In this document: positions 8,419 to 17,983 of the stretch, one piece after another
Layout of the letters: each line of letters opens with the position of its first letter
Numbering within the stretch: the first letter of the stretch is position 1
Assembly (NCBI GenBank): GCA_023091665.1
Contig: JALJCQ010000027.1
Coordinates: forward strand, 868,001 to 932,000
DNA: 64,000 bases
Direction: 5' to 3'
Source of the DNA: Pythium myriotylum
Lineage: Eukaryota > Oomycota > Peronosporomycetes > Pythiales > Pythiaceae
Notes under the pieces: model-generated
What the model was told of the DNA's origin: nothing
Databases searched by the model: none
What the model saw: only the letters and a program-made list of their open reading frames with translations
Position numbers and translations under genes: made by a program

Positions 8419-9984
8419 ATGACGGCAGCCGTGGACGTCGTGCAACTCAAGCGCCGCGTGCGCAACGCCGAGACCGAGCTCTTCGAATGGCGAAAGTGCC
8501 AGTGCCGCGTGACAGGCGACGGCCTACTTGCGTTGGAGCTCGTCGATGACGACGACGATGGCGACGGCGGCGAGAGCGACCGTCTGCAGATTGACCTCGC
8601 AACTCAACTACAGTCACTCGAGCAGAGACGCAAGTGCAAGACGCGGTGCGAGGTACGGTACGTCGTGGTAGATCGTAATGGCCGAGAAGTGCGCAGTGAG
8701 GAGCTCATGGCGCCGTCGCCTCGCCACTGTGAGCAGTGGATCGCGCTCATTCGTGAAGCTGAGAAGCGAGCTAAGCGCCGACAGAGCATCCGCGAAGGCA
8801 CAGCGACGGCTACGGCCATGGCAGCCATGAATACGCTTGCATCTTCGAGTGGCTCGGCCACCAATGCCGCTCCCCAGACGACCACGCCGTTTGACGCGTC
8901 GCTCTCATCCGTGTCCTCTCGCGTTTCGTCGTCAATCCCACCAACGCTCGCACCCCGCAGAGCCAGCTCGCAGTCCACGAAGCGCGCGCCTGGAGTGGAT
9001 AGATACGACGAGGACGAGGACGAAGACCCGGAAGAAGAGGACGAGCCGCCAAGTCCTGCCAATGCGTCAGCCACGGCGCCGCTGCCGCGTGAAATGTTTG
9101 CCCAGAAGCTCGCGGCTGTCCGCCAGTTGCTGCCTCTGGACCCCCACGAGGCGACCTTCGACATCGATGACAGCATCGAGGAGATGCGGCAGCCTGGCGA
9201 CGCAGAGCAATTCGAGTCCGACGACGACGACCAGTTTTACGAGGATGATCGCTTGGTGAGTCGGCAGTCACGCGCGCGGCTTCCTCATGGATCAGTGGCA
9301 TCGTCCAAAACTCCAATGCCACGTCGGAAGAAGTCGCTGGTGGTGGTGTCGCCGTCGTCGGCGATGTCATCTCGAGTGACGTCAGCTCCTGCTCACCGTC
9401 TTCTGTCACCTCGTTCAACTTCCTCGATCTCTTCAGCTCCCCGGCACCTACGCTCGTCGTCTGCAGCGCTGCAAACACCCCCACGTAGATACCCGACACC
9501 CTCCCGGCACGTAGCTTCGACGAGCCTGAGCTCTGCGGCCGCAGTGGCCGCGAGTATTCATCGACTCCGACGCCGAGAGCACCGCGATGACGACTTCGAT
9601 GAGCCCGACGGCACAGAGGAGCTGGACATCCTTGTGCGCGTCGAGTCGGCGCTGCGCCACCTCGAGCGTGACAATGCAGCTGCGAAAGAGCGCGAGGCGG
9701 CGCTTGCTCACCAGGTTTCGACACTGCAGGACGCCCTGCGCGTACGAGCGGCCGAGAAGAAGCACCTCGAGAACCATGTGCAGCAGCTCACGCGCGACAA
9801 AGAGCAGTGGAAGCACGCTGCTCAGCGCGCCGAGCGGGCTCTCGCGCAGCTCCAGGACGAGCTCGCGATCGCACAGGAAGAGACGCAACTGCAGCACAGC
9901 GAGCGGCATCGCCTCCAGCACCAGAACAAAGAGTTGCTCTCGCAAGTGCACCGGCTCGATTCCATTGTCTACGGTCGCTTTTAG
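8419..9984 (+). CDS. PH-like domain protein with C-terminal coiled coil
   Basis: A 521-residue protein. Residues about 5-120 look like a pleckstrin-homology fold: an LFEWRKCQCRV strand, an acidic loop, basic strands around VRYVVVDRNGREVR, and a closing helix containing a Trp (HCEQWIALIREAEKRAK). Residues 125-380 are Ser/Ala/acidic-rich and probably disordered. Residues about 395-515 form a long heptad-rich coiled coil. The family suggests membrane or scaffold binding; no partner can be named. The open frame extends upstream to a TTG at 8281 inside the previous gene's end, but the first convincing ATG is at 8419. The stop is 6 bp from the stop of the convergent gene on the other strand. Confidence 0.72.
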   Translation: MTAAVDVVQLKRRVRNAETELFEWRKCQCRVTGDGLLALELVDDDDDGDGGESDRLQIDLATQLQSLEQRRKCKTRCEVRYVVVDRNGREVRSEELMAPSPRHCEQWIALIREAEKRAKRRQSIREGTATATAMAAMNTLASSSGSATNAAPQTTTPFDASLSSVSSRVSSSIPPTLAPRRASSQSTKRAPGVDRYDEDEDEDPEEEDEPPSPANASATAPLPREMFAQKLAAVRQLLPLDPHEATFDIDDSIEEMRQPGDAEQFESDDDDQFYEDDRLVSRQSRARLPHGSVASSKTPMPRRKKSLVVVSPSSAMSSRVTSAPAHRLLSPRSTSSISSAPRHLRSSSAALQTPPRRYPTPSRHVASTSLSSAAAVAASIHRLRRREHRDDDFDEPDGTEELDILVRVESALRHLERDNAAAKEREAALAHQVSTLQDALRVRAAEKKHLENHVQQLTRDKEQWKHAAQRAERALAQLQDELAIAQEETQLQHSERHRLQHQNKELLSQVHRLDSIVYGRF

Positions 9985-9990
9985 TCTGTA

Positions 9991-11496
9991 TCAAAGAAAG
10001 CCGCTGCCGCTGCCGCTCCAGTGGCGGTCTGCGTACGACTCGGCGTCTCCCTTGCCCTTAAGCTGTCGTTGTCTCTCTTCCTCTTCTTCTCTCGCCGCTG
10101 CTGCTGCTCTCTTTTCCTCCTCTTCTCGTTCCTTCTCGGCCGAGTACGACGACAAAAGTGGCAGACGCATCGTGAAGCGACGCAGCATCTCGAACTTGCT
10201 CGGTGGAGACGGCGACGGAGACACTTCCTCTGCCTCGATATCCTCGAAATCCGCCGAAGTCGAGTCTCCTAGACGGTCAACTGCCGTATTCGCCTCATGG
10301 GCCTCCACGCGTCGCTCCACAGCATCCACAAATGCCTCGCCCGCTTCCCCAACCACCGCCTCTGCCTCGGCCGCGTGAGCAGTAGCACTGACGCCGGCGA
10401 CAGCGGCCGCTGCTTCAACGGTCGCCTTGTCTTCGTCGCTCGCCCAGATCCAAGAGAGCCAACCTGGCGTGATCGCGTACATGACCGTGCCCCAGATGGC
10501 ATCGCCGCTTTGCGCTTGCACTGTTTGGTCCTGTACGACGGATCCAACAAACTGCTTGGCGTGGTTCTGGATGTCAGGGCGGCTCAACACGTCGTGGACC
10601 GATTCGCCAATTGTCGTCGATACAGACGTCTTGACGGGCTCAGTCCCGAAGGTCTGTGCCAAGAGCTGCGCGAGGTTCTTCTGCATGGTCTTGTCCTTCA
10701 TGATCTCGTCCAAAAGCTTGAGCAAGCCCTCCCGCGTCTGTGGGTCCTGCATCGTCTGCTTGAGAAAGGCGACGACCATGGCGCGCGTGTTGGGGTCGTC
10801 CAATAGCAGCGTCAGCATCGTCTTGGCGAGCTTTGTCACGTTCGCGAGCGTCGTGGGGTCGTTGAGCGTGTGGACGACTATGGAGCGGAGCGCATCGCGA
10901 GTGACGTCCATCACAACGAGCTACAGAGAACGAATCAGATATCATCACCACCTCCACATTCAACACATATTGGAGCTCACTCGCTGGATAAAGAAGGACG
11001 CCTGATCCAGAACTTTCGGGTCGTTCAGCACCGTCTGCACGATCTGCGAGGCGAGTTCGCGCGTGTGGCTCTGGAGTGTTTCATCCTGGAGACTCTTGGT
11101 CGCGACGTCGGCCGTGTGCTTGCTCACGCCGACCTTGAGCTCCGGGCCGAACGCGACGAGCGTCGTTCCGACGAGCACGACGCCGCCGAGCCAGTACCAC
11201 TGCCGCTGCGGCCGCCGCAGCAGTCGTCGTAGCATCTCGCGGTCGCTCAGCTCCACCGCGGGCCCGACGGGCGCGCGAGCCCGCGACGGCGGTGGAAGTG
11301 ACGGGACCAGCGGCGGAACCGGACCGCCGCCCTCGAGGGAGCTCTTGGTGGAGACCTTGCGGCGCTGCAGCCACGGCGCCTCGGGACGCGCCGAGAAGCA
11401 CTGCCGACTCCGACTCCGAGTGACCAGAGAAAGGCGCAGCGCTCGCGCTGCTGTCACCGTGGCCGCGGCCGCTGCAGACGCCGCCAACCGCCGCAT
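9991..11496 (-). CDS. Probable mitochondrial membrane-anchored helical-repeat protein, two exons
   Basis: Exons 10981-11496 and 9991-10920 join across a 60-nt intron (GTGAGC donor, CTGTAG acceptor, phase 0), giving 481 residues. The start is an Arg/Ala-rich, acid-free stretch typical of a mitochondrial presequence. A single hydrophobic helix (WYWLGGVVLVGTTLVAF) lies at about residues 110-130. Then come repeated helical units carrying LNDP/DDPNT/QDPQT motifs spaced about 35 residues apart, both before and after the splice junction, which supports the join. A Trp-rich hydrophobic patch (GWLSWIWA) and an acidic, then Lys/Glu-rich tail follow. Function unknown. The first 44 bases of the coding region lie in the left arm of the 595-bp inverted repeat. 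Confidence 0.8.
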
Positions 11497-12047
11497 GGTC
11501 GAGCGCTCTTGGCGTCGGGCGGCGAGTGGGAGCTTCGTTCGGACGGAACGAGCGTGGAGATGTCGGAGATGTGGGAGTGCGAGGAGCACTGTGGGGCTCT
11601 TACTAAGTACGTTTGCGAGGGAGGGCAGAAGAAGGGGGGGGGGGGACAGCGTGTAGCCATGTCTCTGCTAAGTACGGAGGTCGCGGGTGCTGTGGTGTGC
11701 TCTTCAACACGAGCGTACCCATCTCAGGGGGGTTACAACGGGTCAGGGGTTACAATACTTCATCAAGGTTACGATCTCGGTCTGTCGATCGGGTCCATGC
11801 GGGCGCGAGATCTCCGGGTGCTGTGTCTGGAGGTTGATTCCTCGGCCATAGTGCCGTCTGGACATTGATGAAGCTGGAGATCAGAAGCACGAACCACGAA
11901 TCCAGCGCCGATTCCCTCTCATTACGGACCTCCGATCCTCCGATGCACTTTCTCACGAGTGATGGCTACAGACTCACGACTGAGCCACATACATGATCCT
12001 GGCGTGCTCGCGTCGCCATGAGGGCATCGGCATCGCTCGCGCAAGAG
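11453..12047. repeat. Left arm of a perfect 595-bp inverted repeat
   Basis: Every base pairs with 13370-13964 read on the other strand (paired positions sum to 25417), including a 12-base G run (11634-11645). Identity stops sharply at both ends. The arm contains the promoter side and first 44 coding bases of the leftward mitochondrial-type gene, so this arm is likely the original copy. Confidence 0.95.
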
Positions 12048-12270
12048 AGTCGGTGTTGGCGCCGAAGCGCTCGAGCATCACGTCCTCGGCGCGGCGCTGG
12101 TCGCGTCGAATCTTGGGCAGCAGCCATGAAGATCTATCTGCTCGCCAAGAGACCCACCATGATTGATGGCTCGAGACCACGCCCGCGTCCCACGCCAAGA
12201 GACCCACCAACCTAGACGGCCAGGCCCACCGACCAGGCCCCCCGCGCCGCTCTCCGGCGCCACGGCCGCC

Positions 12271-12290
12271 CTCATTCCACAGCTTTGTCC
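12271..12290 (+). promoter_or_regulatory. Candidate oomycete initiator/FPR-like element
   Basis: CTCATTCCACAGCTTTGTCC closely follows the oomycete core-promoter pattern (initiator YTCATTYY plus flanking CA..TTTNYY). It lies about 47 bp upstream of the ATG at 12337, a normal distance for oomycete start sites. Confidence 0.5.
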
Positions 12291-12336
12291 TCTGCACTGC
12301 AAACCGCCTTCTCTCTCGCTCTACGAACTCGCCGCC

Positions 12337-13047
12337 ATGTTCTTCGCCATGACGCTCATCGCGCCGGCCACCGCGCTGCCTGCGCTCTCCTCCTGCGTCG
12401 GCTCCTCCATCGCCGACTCCGCGGCCGCCATGGCCAACGCGTTCGTCGCAACCTGCCCGCCTGTTGCTGCCACCAAAGACAGCGACGCCATCCCGGCGCA
12501 CACGCTCGAGATCACCTTGGAGCTCGAGACCGTCGCCCGCGCCGCCGAAGCCGAAGCCGAAGCCGAAGCCGAAGCCGCCCCCGCCGCACCGACAGACGCT
12601 CTGCTCACCTTGGAGACCGCGTCTGTTGCTGCGCCAACCATCGCCGTGGCCGTAGCCACCGCTGAACCGTCCGAGATCACCTTGGAACTCGAGACCCCCA
12701 CCGCCAAAGCCCCCACCGCCGCCGAAGCCGCTGAAGCCCCCGCCGCACCGACAGACGCTCTGCTCACCTTGGAGACCGCGTCTGCCGCCGCCGCCTCGAA
12801 GACGCCTGTGCTCACGTTGGAGCCCGAGCCCGAGGCCGCACCCATCCCACGGCGTATCCCGCGCGCACTCATCGGCTACTGGCCATTGGTCAACGCGCTC
12901 AAGCTCTACAAGTACGACGTGGACAAGGCGTACGAGGCGCTCACGCGCAAGTGGTTCCCGTTCTACAAGTGGTACGAAGGCCAGCTGCCGAGCGCCACGC
13001 CGAGCCGCCGGCGCCGCCTGCTCAAGCTCGTGCTCAACATGATCTGA
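12337..13047 (+). CDS. Small Ala/Glu-rich repeat protein, possibly secreted or membrane-bound
   Basis: A 236-residue protein with no recognised family. The N-terminus (MFFAMTLIAPATALPA) is hydrophobic and could be a signal peptide. The centre holds two in-frame repeats of an EITLELET segment followed by APTDALLTLETAS, plus an EA dipeptide run encoded by GAAGCC repeats (about 12547-12576). The C-terminal 60 residues differ: a conserved-looking block, GYWPLVNALKLYKYDVDKAY, then WFPFYKWYEG and a basic end. The frame is open upstream to an ATG at 12163, but position 12337 follows the start-site-like element and gives the cleaner N-terminus. The gene lies wholly in the spacer of the 595-bp inverted repeat. 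Function unknown. Confidence 0.6.
   Translation: MFFAMTLIAPATALPALSSCVGSSIADSAAAMANAFVATCPPVAATKDSDAIPAHTLEITLELETVARAAEAEAEAEAEAAPAAPTDALLTLETASVAAPTIAVAVATAEPSEITLELETPTAKAPTAAEAAEAPAAPTDALLTLETASAAAASKTPVLTLEPEPEAAPIPRRIPRALIGYWPLVNALKLYKYDVDKAYEALTRKWFPFYKWYEGQLPSATPSRRRRLLKLVLNMI
12578..12784 (+). repeat. In-frame 159-bp tandem duplication within the small repeat gene
   Basis: A 48-bp stretch at 12578-12625 recurs exactly at 12737-12784, a period of 159 bp (53 codons). The flanking parts of the unit have diverged. The duplication keeps the reading frame and gives two APTDALLTLETAS blocks. Confidence 0.85.
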
Positions 13048-13272
13048 GCCGAAAATCAAGAAAACGACGAAACAAGATGTCCCTAGACGGGGACCGTCGG
13101 ACCGTCGGACCGTCCGTCATGCCGTGTATAGTGTCGTGGAGTGTCGTTGGATGTCCGCTGTATTCTCAATATTTAAGCTTTGCTTTGTCTCGCTACTTTT
13201 TCCATGTCCGCCATCCTCTGCCATCCTCTGCCAATCTCCCAATCTTCCCATCTTCCTGCTGCGGACTCGTGT

Positions 13273-13325
13273 CAGAGAGAGAGACAGAGAGAGACAGACA
13301 GAGACAGAGAGAGAGAGACAGAGAC
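13273..13325. repeat. GA/GACA microsatellite
   Basis: A near-pure run of AGAG and AGAC units 45 bp from the inner edge of the right 595-bp arm and 226 bp after the small gene's stop. The stretch 13048-13369 holds nothing else recognisable. Confidence 0.85.
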
Positions 13326-13369
13326 CGTCGGTCACGCTCACGACGAGATCGCCCGCTCCACAGCAAGCG

Positions 13370-13964
13370 CTCTTGCGCGAGCGATGCCGATGCCCTCATG
13401 GCGACGCGAGCACGCCAGGATCATGTATGTGGCTCAGTCGTGAGTCTGTAGCCATCACTCGTGAGAAAGTGCATCGGAGGATCGGAGGTCCGTAATGAGA
13501 GGGAATCGGCGCTGGATTCGTGGTTCGTGCTTCTGATCTCCAGCTTCATCAATGTCCAGACGGCACTATGGCCGAGGAATCAACCTCCAGACACAGCACC
13601 CGGAGATCTCGCGCCCGCATGGACCCGATCGACAGACCGAGATCGTAACCTTGATGAAGTATTGTAACCCCTGACCCGTTGTAACCCCCCTGAGATGGGT
13701 ACGCTCGTGTTGAAGAGCACACCACAGCACCCGCGACCTCCGTACTTAGCAGAGACATGGCTACACGCTGTCCCCCCCCCCCCTTCTTCTGCCCTCCCTC
13801 GCAAACGTACTTAGTAAGAGCCCCACAGTGCTCCTCGCACTCCCACATCTCCGACATCTCCACGCTCGTTCCGTCCGAACGAAGCTCCCACTCGCCGCCC
13901 GACGCCAAGAGCGCTCGACCATGCGGCGGTTGGCGGCGTCTGCAGCGGCCGCGGCCACGGTGAC
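13370..13964. repeat. Right arm of a perfect 595-bp inverted repeat
   Basis: Exact reverse complement of 11453-12047. It carries a second copy of the mitochondrial-type gene's upstream region and start codon (ATG at 13921-13923), now pointing right. Confidence 0.95.
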
Positions 13965-14046
13965 GGTGACGCTATCTCGTGCCTGCGACGTGGATATTTT
14001 GATACCAGGTACCGCACAGGAAATCCGAAAGTCCGTCTCCCACTAG
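13921..14046 (+). pseudogene. Orphan 5' fragment of the mitochondrial-type gene
   Basis: The first 15 codons match the gene starting at 11496. Past 13964 the sequence is unrelated and the frame stops at 14044-14046 after 41 codons. It has no transmembrane helix or helical repeats. Best read as a by-product of the duplication rather than a working gene. Confidence 0.7.
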
Positions 14047-14546
14047 AAGTAGAGCTTTGCTCCATGCAACTTCGTCGTGATCTCAAGTCTGCATTCATGA
14101 GTACTGTATGTAATGGAGAGTCGCATGAGCACGTGCGAATGTAGAATTGCTGAGATGATATGAAGATGTCTTGGCGAAATGGAACGGAATGGAATTGGAG
14201 AATGGAATCTTGTGTTTTCAAGTTTCAATTCTTTACGGCATCGACATCGGCAGTGGCTGCTTGCTTCCATGGCGGCGCGGTGAACTGTTGAACTGCGATC
14301 GTCGTCGCTGGGAACGCATAAGATCAAATAAAGGAGATGTTTGTGTCTTTCGTTGAATCAATCAAAAGAACTGGCGTGGGCATCGCAATCGCTGAGACCA
14401 ACGATGCCACGACCCCTACTTTGTCTACTACCACACGTCTTTGAAGCGCACAGAATCTTGTACAGTCAACCGCGGCGGTTTCCGAAGTGACCGCCTGGGA
14501 GTCCACGAGCTGGCCATGGTCGCCAGCAGGAGGCCATTTCGAATAT
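13965..14546. other. Intergenic region, about 580 bp
   Basis: Between the inverted repeat and the stop of the Tup1-type gene. More AT-rich than its surroundings. No gene or structured repeat seen beyond the short orphan reading frame at its left edge. Confidence 0.45.
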
Positions 14547-16803
14547 TTAGAAGGATTGCAGCTGGTACTTCCAGACGACGGCGAGACAGTCACCACTGCC
14601 TGTGGCGAAGTATGGCGACGCCGGGGATGAAGCGACACTAATGACTGAGTTGCGGTAGCCCGTAAGCGTGAGGACCGAGCGTGAGCTTCGAGGGTCCCAG
14701 AAGACGACCGACCGGTCCTTCGAACCTGACATCAGCCATCTGGACAGAAAAGCATCGAGTGACATGATGGTGCCTCTAAAACAAGGGGGGAGAAAATAGC
14801 GACGAGCTTACCTTCCATCGGGAGTGTACGCGACAGACAGCACGAAGTCCTTGTGGCCCTGGAATACCATGCGCGGGCGAGACGACGTCCGGCCTTGGGC
14901 ATTCACATCCCAGAGCATAATGTTCTTGTCCAGCGAACCGGAAATAACGTTCTTGCCATCAGGCGAGAATGCGATGGAGTAGACTGAGTCGCTGTGGCCT
15001 TCGAAGCGATCAAGCAGCTGCGAAGACTCCGTGTCCCAAATGCGGACCACCTTGTCCAGTGAACCAGCGGCGAGATAGCGTCCATCGGGAGAAAGTGCAA
15101 CGGAGGTAACACCATCCGAAGGGCCGCCGCTCTCGCTGCCAAAAATCTTCTTGCACTGGCCCGTACGAGCGTCCCATAATCGGACTTTGCGATCGCCCGA
15201 TCCCGACACAATCATGTCATTGACATAGTCGAGGGCGTAGATTTCCGACTCGTGTCCCGTCATAGCAGGACCTTCCTCGTTCGTTGCGATATCCCACACT
15301 CGAATAGTATTGTGGGGCATTCCGGCAACGAGCTTCGTGCAGTCCGGTGAGAACGCAACAGCACGAACGTAAGCAGCGTCTTCTTCGCTGGAGGCGGCGT
15401 TACCGTTGCTGCCAGATCCACCAGGTCGCGACACGATGAACTTGCGTTCACCAGATTTGACATCGAAAACACGAGCCGTCTTGTGGCAGCCTGTGGCCAT
15501 CATCGTTCCATCAGGCGAGAAGCGCACACAGCACACAACGCTTTGATGGTCCATCGTCTGGTGCAACTCGGCGACCGGTCGTTCTGAGTCGGGGTACGAC
15601 GACGAGTTGTTGTTGTACACGCAGTTCCAGTTGAGCTTGCTGCCCTTGGAACTCGAGCTCTTGGACGACCCATTGTTTCCTGAAGACGACGAGCTCGATC
15701 CTTGTGCCGCGTTCGACTCGTGGTTGGACTGCTTGTTCGAGGACGATCCGCTACCGCCAGTTGGAGTCGACTCATTAGCCTGTTGGGACGGTCCCGACGT
15801 GGTACTCGAGGGACTAGATTCGCCACCTGATCCCTGGTGATCACGGTTGAGCTAAAGAAAGACGTCTAAGAAATCTGCACACACACCAGCAATAAAGAAG
15901 CCCTCAAAAAACATAAACACATACCGAAGGGAGGGTGCCCTTTCCGTTCGAGAGGCTTGGAATGGAGTTGCCCTCGGTCTTTGGCTTCTTGCTGACGGGC
16001 GAGTTCTGGTTCGACTGGGAGTCGCCAGTGGATGGCAGGCTGCGCTGCTCTCCCTTCTTGCTGGGATCGGAATCACGGCCAGTGAGCGAGGGGATCGGAC
16101 CCGGGCGACGGTTCGTCGGGGTGGTTGACTGACCCTCGAGAGGACTGAGCTGTGGGGGCGCCGACTGCTGCGACGACTGCGGAGGGCCCTGGGACGGAAG
16201 TGGTGGGACAGTCGGCTGGCCGAGTTGTTGGAGCGAGCGGGAAGCCGGTTGCACGGGGACGACACGCACTGGCGAGCTGGAGCGCGGGTTGGTGGTCGGG
16301 CCTCCGGCGCGACTGGAGGCTGCGGCGGCGGCAACTACCGACATGAGGGAGTCTCCTTCCGGCCCCATGGACGGTCCTGATCCCGAGTTGGTCGGCGTGC
16401 GGTGTCGCTTGGCCGGGAGCTTGACGCCGCTGGGCTGCTGTCCTTCGAGCTGGCGCCGCATGCGCATGAGGTCCTCCTCATACTGCTGGCGGATGCGGCG
16501 GTGGTTGGCCTCGAGGGTCTTGAGGGTCTGTTGGATCTGGTCCATCTCGACGACCTGCGCCTGGAGCTTGCGCTCGACCTCGATCTGTTCCATCTTGGTG
16601 ATGTTGAGCTGCTGCACGGCGGCCTCGTACTCGGCCTTGACCTGGTCGAGCATCTCGCTGATGCGGCTGGACGCGGCGCTCGCGCCGGCCATGGGGCCCG
16701 GCATGTTGGACGGCTGCGGGCCGCCGCGGATCTGCTGCGGCGGCACGTTGACGGGCGGGTTGCCGCCGCGGCGGGCGGGCCCGGGCGCGCCAGACGAGTA
16801 CAT
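14547..16803 (-). CDS. Tup1-type WD40 transcriptional corepressor, three exons
   Basis: Exons 15925-16803, 14812-15851 and 14547-14739 join through introns of 73 and 72 nt (GTATGT and GTAAGC donors; TAG and CAG acceptors), giving 703 residues. Residues 1-30 are Gly/Pro-rich. Residues about 45-135 form the Tup_N coiled coil (RISEMLDQVKAEYEAAV onward) that tetramerises and binds Cyc8/Ssn6 in fungi. A long Ser/Pro/Gln/Asn linker follows. Seven WD40 repeats fill the C-terminus, with clear GH...WD pairs such as GHSDSVYSIAFSPDGKN. The second junction rebuilds TPDGR-WLMSGSKDRS, a canonical blade, which fixes the acceptor. In other eukaryotes this protein represses transcription when recruited by DNA-binding factors. 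The gene is divergent from the FYVE gene. Confidence 0.92.
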
Positions 16804-17983
16804 GGGGGGCGAGCGAGTCACGGCTGCGAGGGGCAAGAGAGAGAGCGTGGGGGGTGAGATGACGTGTCGAGGGAGCACACGCCGTGCGCTGCGCGTCGGG
16901 GCGAGGCGACGTGCGTGGGCGCACGAGCGCGCGAGAGAGAAGGAGAAGAAGCGAGCGACGTACAGGGAGACGGCGGCGCGCTGCCGTCGTGGCGAGTGGC
17001 AAGGCAAAGTGGGGGGCGAGCGGGCGAGTGAGGAAGGGAGGGAGGGGGGAAAACGGAGGGGGAGGGAGGGGAGGAGAGACGAGAGAGTGATGGTCGCTCC
17101 CCCAACCCACTTGAGAATTCAAAGGACGGACGGCGGCGAGCGGCCCGTGCATGGGACAGGGCGCGCGCGCGAGTCAGTGGGGCAACAACCGAAGGCTGTT
17201 CCGGCACCATTGGCGCAACGTAACCGCCCCACCATCGAACATGGCTTTCGAAGGACGCCGCCGTACGGTGGCAGACATATTAATCCAACTTGCAGTTGCG
17301 CGCTTCAGGATGTGATCACCACCGAGCCATTGACGTGGCAGGGGGTCCCCCCACTTGACGTCCACGGAGAGAGACAGTACTGCGGACTTGATGTCACAGG
17401 GCTCTCTTCCATTTCGCGTTCTCATCGCGAACATGGCGCTCGGCTGTCTGCTTCGCGCCGCACCACGTCTGCAATCGCGCGTCCGCCGCGCGCCTCGCGC
17501 GCCGTGGGCCTCTCGACCGCCCAGGAGACGACGCGCGCCGCCCTTCTGCCGATTCGACGCGCGTTTCGCTGCTGCCCGCGCGCGCGCTTCGTGTCGAGGA
17601 AGTGCTCGGCGAGTCGCGGCTCGCGGGGGCGCGCAGCGTGGCGGCTCGTGTGGTCCACATGGCGCCTTGCGCTCGCCCCTCCCCCTGTTTTCCTCCTCGT
17701 GTTGATCGCTGTCGCCTCTCCTTTCTTCGCTGTTTGTGGGGGGCTCTCGCGTACTTGGGTCATCCCTCCCTCGTCCGCCTGTCGCGGCGTCGCGGGTCTG
17801 TGAGTCACAGCCTCGGCGCTCTGATTGGGCCGCTCGGCGCTCCCTCTGCGTGGCTCGTTTGCCGCCGCCTCGGCGTCTGAGCACAACGCGACGACGGCGA
17901 GAACCGTTCCGCGCCGTCCCGGGCAAGAGAGCACGGCGGCCGGACCTCCTCGTCAGTTCCGCTCCCTTCCCCCGACGACCTCC
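16804..17983. promoter_or_regulatory. Divergent promoter region between Tup1-type and FYVE genes, 1.18 kb
   Basis: GC-rich, with a purine tract at 17036-17090 containing at least six runs of three or more G, and a GC alternation near 17158-17170. Long open frames exist on both strands (for example to about 17800 on plus) but have biased Arg/Pro/Ser composition and no domain, so they are read as chance. The region must serve both flanking genes. Confidence 0.5.

Noticed and set aside
8810..9724. 304-codon open frame on minus inside the PH-like gene
   Set aside because: Low-complexity shadow of the disordered linker on the plus strand.
11634..11645. Run of 12 G
   Set aside because: Simple homopolymer; noted only as evidence that the repeat arms are identical.
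12048..12140. Minus-strand frame next to the left arm that reads like a gene fragment (LERFGANTDSLARAM)
   Set aside because: Too short to assign, and the last part lies in the inverted repeat; may be a relic but cannot be supported.
11974..13059. 361-codon open frame on minus, opposite the small repeat gene
   Set aside because: Gly/Arg-rich shadow of the plus-strand Ala/Glu repeats; no domain, and it runs into the inverted-repeat arm.
14712..14728. GGTTCGAA on minus, resembling a tRNA B box
   Set aside because: Lies inside the last Tup1 WD40 exon with no A box or cloverleaf around it.
16289..17803. 504-codon open frame on plus opposite and beyond Tup1 exon 1
   Set aside because: Opposes the Tup1 coiled coil and continues through purine-rich promoter DNA; composition is biased, no domain.
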